From Clostridium lacusfryxellense (GTDB lineage: Bacteria > Bacillota > Clostridia > Clostridiales > Clostridiaceae), in assembly GCF_018861735.1 (NCBI RefSeq), contig NZ_JAHLEB010000025.1, forward strand, positions 1 to 64,000: a DNA stretch of 64,000 bases. The letters run 5' to 3'. The notes below the pieces were generated by a model. It saw only the letters and a list, made by a program, of their open reading frames with translations, was not told the origin of the DNA and searched no databases. This document shows positions 61,179 to 64,000 of this stretch, piece by piece. The translations under genes were made by a program, and so were the position numbers. Within the stretch, counting starts at the first letter, position 1; the number at the start of each line of letters is the position of its first letter.

Positions 61179-62201
61179 TTAAGATTCGTACTGCAAAATA
61201 GAAGCTAAAAAAGCTAATGTAAGCCCTTGCCCCCATCCTTGAACTCTCTTTTTAGGAACTTTTTTATACCCATCTGTATCAATCATCACAGCAGTACCTG
61301 CAGAAACATTCATTACTGATCCATCCTCTGAAATATTATTACATATTCCGTCTAGCGCCTTTTGAACATACTTTCTTTGAAGAGGATGTCTTTTAATAAC
61401 AAGACTTGCAGCAATACCAGCACTAGCTGATGTCTCTAGGTACGATGACTCATCATCAAGTATTGTATGCCATAAACCTTCCTCTGATTGTATCCGTACT
61501 AAAGAACTTAGTTGGTCCCTTAAACAATCGTTTATGCTCATAAACATTGGGTATAAATAATTTATAAGAGTTGTTGCCTGAGCCATTGTATATGCAGCCC
61601 ATGCATTTGCTCTTGCCCAATGAATACCAGACATATGATCTTTTTTAACATTATCCCAACCATGAAAAAATGTATCAGTTTTGTCGTCTTGTAAAAATTC
61701 TTCATGCCAATAATATTGATTTAATGCATCTTCAACATATTCTTTATTATCTAACTTTATACCCATCCTAAGAAGAAAATAAGCAGCCATAAATAAAGTA
61801 TCCGCCCAAGCTTGTTCTGGGAAGTCATTGCCCGCTGATACTGTATGTTGGAAAACTCCTTCTCCAAACCTTACAGCATCATTTCTTAGATATTCAGCTT
61901 TTTCTATAGCTAAATCCATGTATTTTTGATCTCCTGTTGCTTCAAATAATGTTATAAGGGTATGCCCCATTGCAATGGAATTTATCATGAATTCTGGAAT
62001 TCCAATTTCTATATATTCATCTACCCATTTCACAAGGTAGTCAATATACTCTTGATTTTTAGTAACTTCCCACGCCTTACATATACCATAAAAAGCAACT
62101 CCACAAGGCCAATCCCATGTAAAATCCATCTTCATAGTCCGCTTCACAACCTTGTCTATAAGATCTTTTATTTTTTCTTCATCATAATCTAATTTTTTCA
62201 T
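61179..62201 (-). CDS. yteR: GH105 unsaturated rhamnogalacturonyl hydrolase (YteR-like)
   Basis: A 340-residue alpha/alpha-barrel enzyme that removes the unsaturated galacturonic acid left at the end of RG-I oligosaccharides by lyases. It has TWDWPCGVAFYGICKAWE, EQAWADTLFMAAYFLLRMG with the catalytic Asp, FHGWDNVKKDHMSGIHWARA and VQGWGQGLTLAFLASIL. There is no signal peptide. GGGAG precedes the ATG. It follows GH4 in one operon. Confidence 0.88.
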   Translation of the reverse strand: MKKLDYDEEKIKDLIDKVVKRTMKMDFTWDWPCGVAFYGICKAWEVTKNQEYIDYLVKWVDEYIEIGIPEFMINSIAMGHTLITLFEATGDQKYMDLAIEKAEYLRNDAVRFGEGVFQHTVSAGNDFPEQAWADTLFMAAYFLLRMGIKLDNKEYVEDALNQYYWHEEFLQDDKTDTFFHGWDNVKKDHMSGIHWARANAWAAYTMAQATTLINYLYPMFMSINDCLRDQLSSLVRIQSEEGLWHTILDDESSYLETSASAGIAASLVIKRHPLQRKYVQKALDGICNNISEDGSVMNVSAGTAVMIDTDGYKKVPKKRVQGWGQGLTLAFLASILQYES

Positions 62202-62244
62202 TATTAAACTCCCTTCTATTTAATATTTTTGTGTATATTATTAG

Positions 62245-63642
62245 TTATTTCCATCCCTTAAGATATTCCTTAGTATTATCGAACATTTCATTAAAAAGTA
62301 GTCTTTCATCTTTTAATGAGATATTAACTACAAGAGGATCATTAACAAATGCTGTAAAAGCTAGCTTCTTATCTTTATCTAAAGTCGCTCTAAGTATTGT
62401 TTCTTGATTCATAGCCACTCTATGAACAAGGGAATGAATATTATCAGGTAACTTCCCAGCCAATATAGGTTTTATGCTGTTTTTCGTAAATAATGCATTT
62501 GTCTCAACGACAATTCCAATTGGTAACCCGATTACTTGGCCGTTGTTTGGCATATTAACATTAGTCACCATATCCTTAATTCCAAGAAGTGCTTTCATTA
62601 AATTAACACCTTCTTCTCCTGTTTCTTTTAGCTCAAATTTCTCAGACCCAGAAACCAGTCTTTCACTTTTTTCTAATCTCTCTTTAAGTTGATTTTTTCT
62701 GAAAGTTACAGTTGTTAATCCAAACTTCCACTCCTTAACGGTCTCTGGATCATTTAAGTACCAGTTTCCTGGTAGGAACTCAGCAAGATGTCTGTCACCA
62801 GCAGCCGCAATAACACCATATCTTAAAAATAAATCAAATTTTACTCTTTCAGCTGATTCAAATGAATTATTCATCCAATGACCTTCTTCACTTCCTATAA
62901 AACCGGTTTCACAATACTTGTGAGCAAATTTTGAATACACTTCTAATAAGTCTATATCCTTATAATAAGCTTCGTTAATCCACGTAAAGTGATTTAATCC
63001 AAGCACGTTAATTTTAATTTCTGACCTCTGTACATCTTTAATATCCAATATATCCTCAAGTGCATTGATTAAAATCTTTTGAGTGCCAAACACTTCATGA
63101 CAACACCCAAATGCTTTGATTTCAGGAAATACTTCATATAATGTTCTAACACATAATGACATTGGATTAGTATAATTAATTACCCATGCATCAGGACAAA
63201 TATTTTTAAGATTTTCTGCAATCTCTATATACATTGGGATTGTTCTATGTGCTCTAAATTGACCACCGGGACCGACACTATCTCCGACAGACTGGTATAT
63301 ACCATATTTTTCAGGAGCATGTACATCTGACTGCATCTCATCAAAAGTCCCAGGTAAAATGGATATAATAACAAAATCTGCATCTGTTAAGGCTTCTTTT
63401 ATTGATTTAACAGCTTTATACTCCCAATTACTTTTAGCATAATCTTTGCCTTTAATAGTATTTCCTATGATTTCATTAGAAGTAGCGGCTTCATAATCTA
63501 TGTCGTATAGATATACTGAACCTGAAAGTTCTTCTTGAGCAGCCAAATCACTCATAAGTCCCCACGCCCATCCTCTAGAACCTCCTCCAATATATGCTAT
63601 TTTGACACCGCTTGCTGTATTTGTATTTTTATTTAAAATCAT
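62245..63642 (-). CDS. lplD: GH4 family alpha-galacturonidase (LplD-like)
   Basis: A 465-residue family 4 glycosidase that uses NAD and a metal in an oxidation-elimination mechanism. VKIAYIGGGSRGWAWGLMSD is the NAD loop, VINYTNPMSLCVRTLYE and FGCCHEVFG supply the sugar and metal ligands (Asn, Cys, His), and VLGLNHFTWI the next conserved block. Overall layout matches B. subtilis LplD, an alpha-galacturonidase, rather than the maltose or melibiose enzymes. GAGGAGG lies before the ATG. It begins the pectin operon and diverges from an AraC-type gene. Confidence 0.82.
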   Translation of the reverse strand: MILNKNTNTASGVKIAYIGGGSRGWAWGLMSDLAAQEELSGSVYLYDIDYEAATSNEIIGNTIKGKDYAKSNWEYKAVKSIKEALTDADFVIISILPGTFDEMQSDVHAPEKYGIYQSVGDSVGPGGQFRAHRTIPMYIEIAENLKNICPDAWVINYTNPMSLCVRTLYEVFPEIKAFGCCHEVFGTQKILINALEDILDIKDVQRSEIKINVLGLNHFTWINEAYYKDIDLLEVYSKFAHKYCETGFIGSEEGHWMNNSFESAERVKFDLFLRYGVIAAAGDRHLAEFLPGNWYLNDPETVKEWKFGLTTVTFRKNQLKERLEKSERLVSGSEKFELKETGEEGVNLMKALLGIKDMVTNVNMPNNGQVIGLPIGIVVETNALFTKNSIKPILAGKLPDNIHSLVHRVAMNQETILRATLDKDKKLAFTAFVNDPLVVNISLKDERLLFNEMFDNTKEYLKGWK

Positions 63643-63806
63643 AAATTGTTCCTCCTCATTAGCATCATCTTTTCTAATGCCTTTCTAATTGCATTATAGA
63701 ACAATAATCTGTGTATTTCAGCACAATATTTGCTATAAAAACTTATTTTCTACAAATCTTGTTGTAAAAATTTTTATTAAGCTATATAATTTTATTAGGT
63801 GATATT
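63643..63806. promoter_or_regulatory. Divergent control region between GH4 and AraC-type genes
   Basis: A minus-strand -10 TATAAT (63693-63698) lacks a good -35 (CTGAAA at 63716-63721), as expected if the GH4 operon needs an activator. The plus strand has AGGTGAT seven bases before the AraC start. No further sites were recognised. Confidence 0.45.
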
Positions 63807-64000
63807 ATGGAAGAAAATATTAAAATCCACGATAAAATAGAAAAATCCTTCGAAATAACTGAATTTAAATCATTTGGTAATGTAAGTATGAAAACAAATC
63901 ACTATCATGATGATTATGAAATTTATTATTTACTCGAAGGGTATAGACATTATTTTATAAAAGATAAGGTATATGATATAAAAAAAGGCGATTTGGTATT
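63807..64000 (+). CDS. AraC-family regulator, N-terminal part (cut by window edge)
   Basis: The first 64 residues of a plus-strand gene, running off the right edge. HYHDDYEIYYLLEGYRHYFI and VYDIKKGDLV are the cupin sensor start of AraC-type regulators (HxHD..E pattern). An AGGTGAT ribosome site precedes the ATG. It is divergent from the GH4-led pectin operon, which it probably controls. The DNA-binding half lies outside the window. Confidence 0.72.
   Translation, partial: MEENIKIHDKIEKSFEITEFKSFGNVSMKTNHYHDDYEIYYLLEGYRHYFIKDKVYDIKKGDLV

Overview
The window is AT-rich, densely packed and coded almost entirely on the minus strand, with strong AGGAGG-type ribosome binding sites, sigma-A promoters, CcpA-like cre sites and a YesM/YesN two-component pair. 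This fits a saccharolytic, anaerobic, low-GC Firmicute of the Clostridium type; no rRNA or other marker fixes the species. No tRNA, rRNA, CRISPR array, insertion sequence or prophage was seen. Every complete gene except the AraC regulator at 21002 reads leftwards; a second plus-strand AraC-type gene is cut by the right edge.

Layout. (1) 140-8067: a hexitol or ketose PTS locus with a SorE-like dehydrogenase, a 1-phosphofructokinase-type kinase, a mannitol-type EIICBA, an MtlR-type activator and a second EIICB without IIA. The two transcription units share a promoter module. (2) 8270-13661: a five-gene ribose-type sugar ABC operon with an embedded DeoR regulator. (3) 13749-14096: a decayed chemoreceptor gene. 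(4) 14231-18900: a rhamnose-type ABC importer (RhaTPQS order) behind a roughly 230-nt leader. (5) 19378-21877: a fucose/arabinose-isomerase-like enzyme and a divergent AraC regulator. (6) 21881-26689: a LacI-controlled group with FucU mutarotase, two zinc dehydrogenases and a fuconolactonase-like amidohydrolase, resembling the first steps of an oxidative L-fucose pathway. (7) 26837-33378: GH35 beta-galactosidase, MocA-type oxidoreductase, SGNH esterase and GH95 alpha-L-fucosidase, all without signal peptides.

(8) 33522-48043: a bacterial microcompartment operon. It starts with a class II (fuculose/rhamnulose-phosphate type) aldolase, then B12-dependent diol dehydratase (pduCDE), its reactivase (GH), PduO, PduP, a zinc alcohol dehydrogenase, four BMC-H shell proteins, PduL, a vertex protein, PduS, a PduT-like shell protein and a small membrane protein resembling Pycsar transmembrane effectors. 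A DeoR regulator lies just upstream (48207-48968). (9) 49229-63642: a rhamnogalacturonan-I locus with GH4, GH105, a polysaccharide deacetylase, a GH106-like glycosidase, a CE12-like esterase with SLH-like repeats, a YesM/YesN pair and an ABC importer lacking its own ATPase.

How the parts fit (inference): pectic and fucosylated oligosaccharides are imported and trimmed inside the cell, releasing L-rhamnose and L-fucose. After isomerisation and phosphorylation (no deoxyhexose kinase is visible here), the encapsulated aldolase yields DHAP and lactaldehyde. Lactaldehyde would be reduced to 1,2-propanediol, dehydrated to propanal and disposed of as propanol and propanoyl phosphate in the same shell. 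The most interesting points are the pairing of aldolase and B12-dependent diol dehydratase in one shell, a BMC-H protein with an N-terminal extension plus a strong internal start (recalling PduB/PduB' in a locus with no pduB), and the Pycsar-effector-like membrane protein ending the operon.
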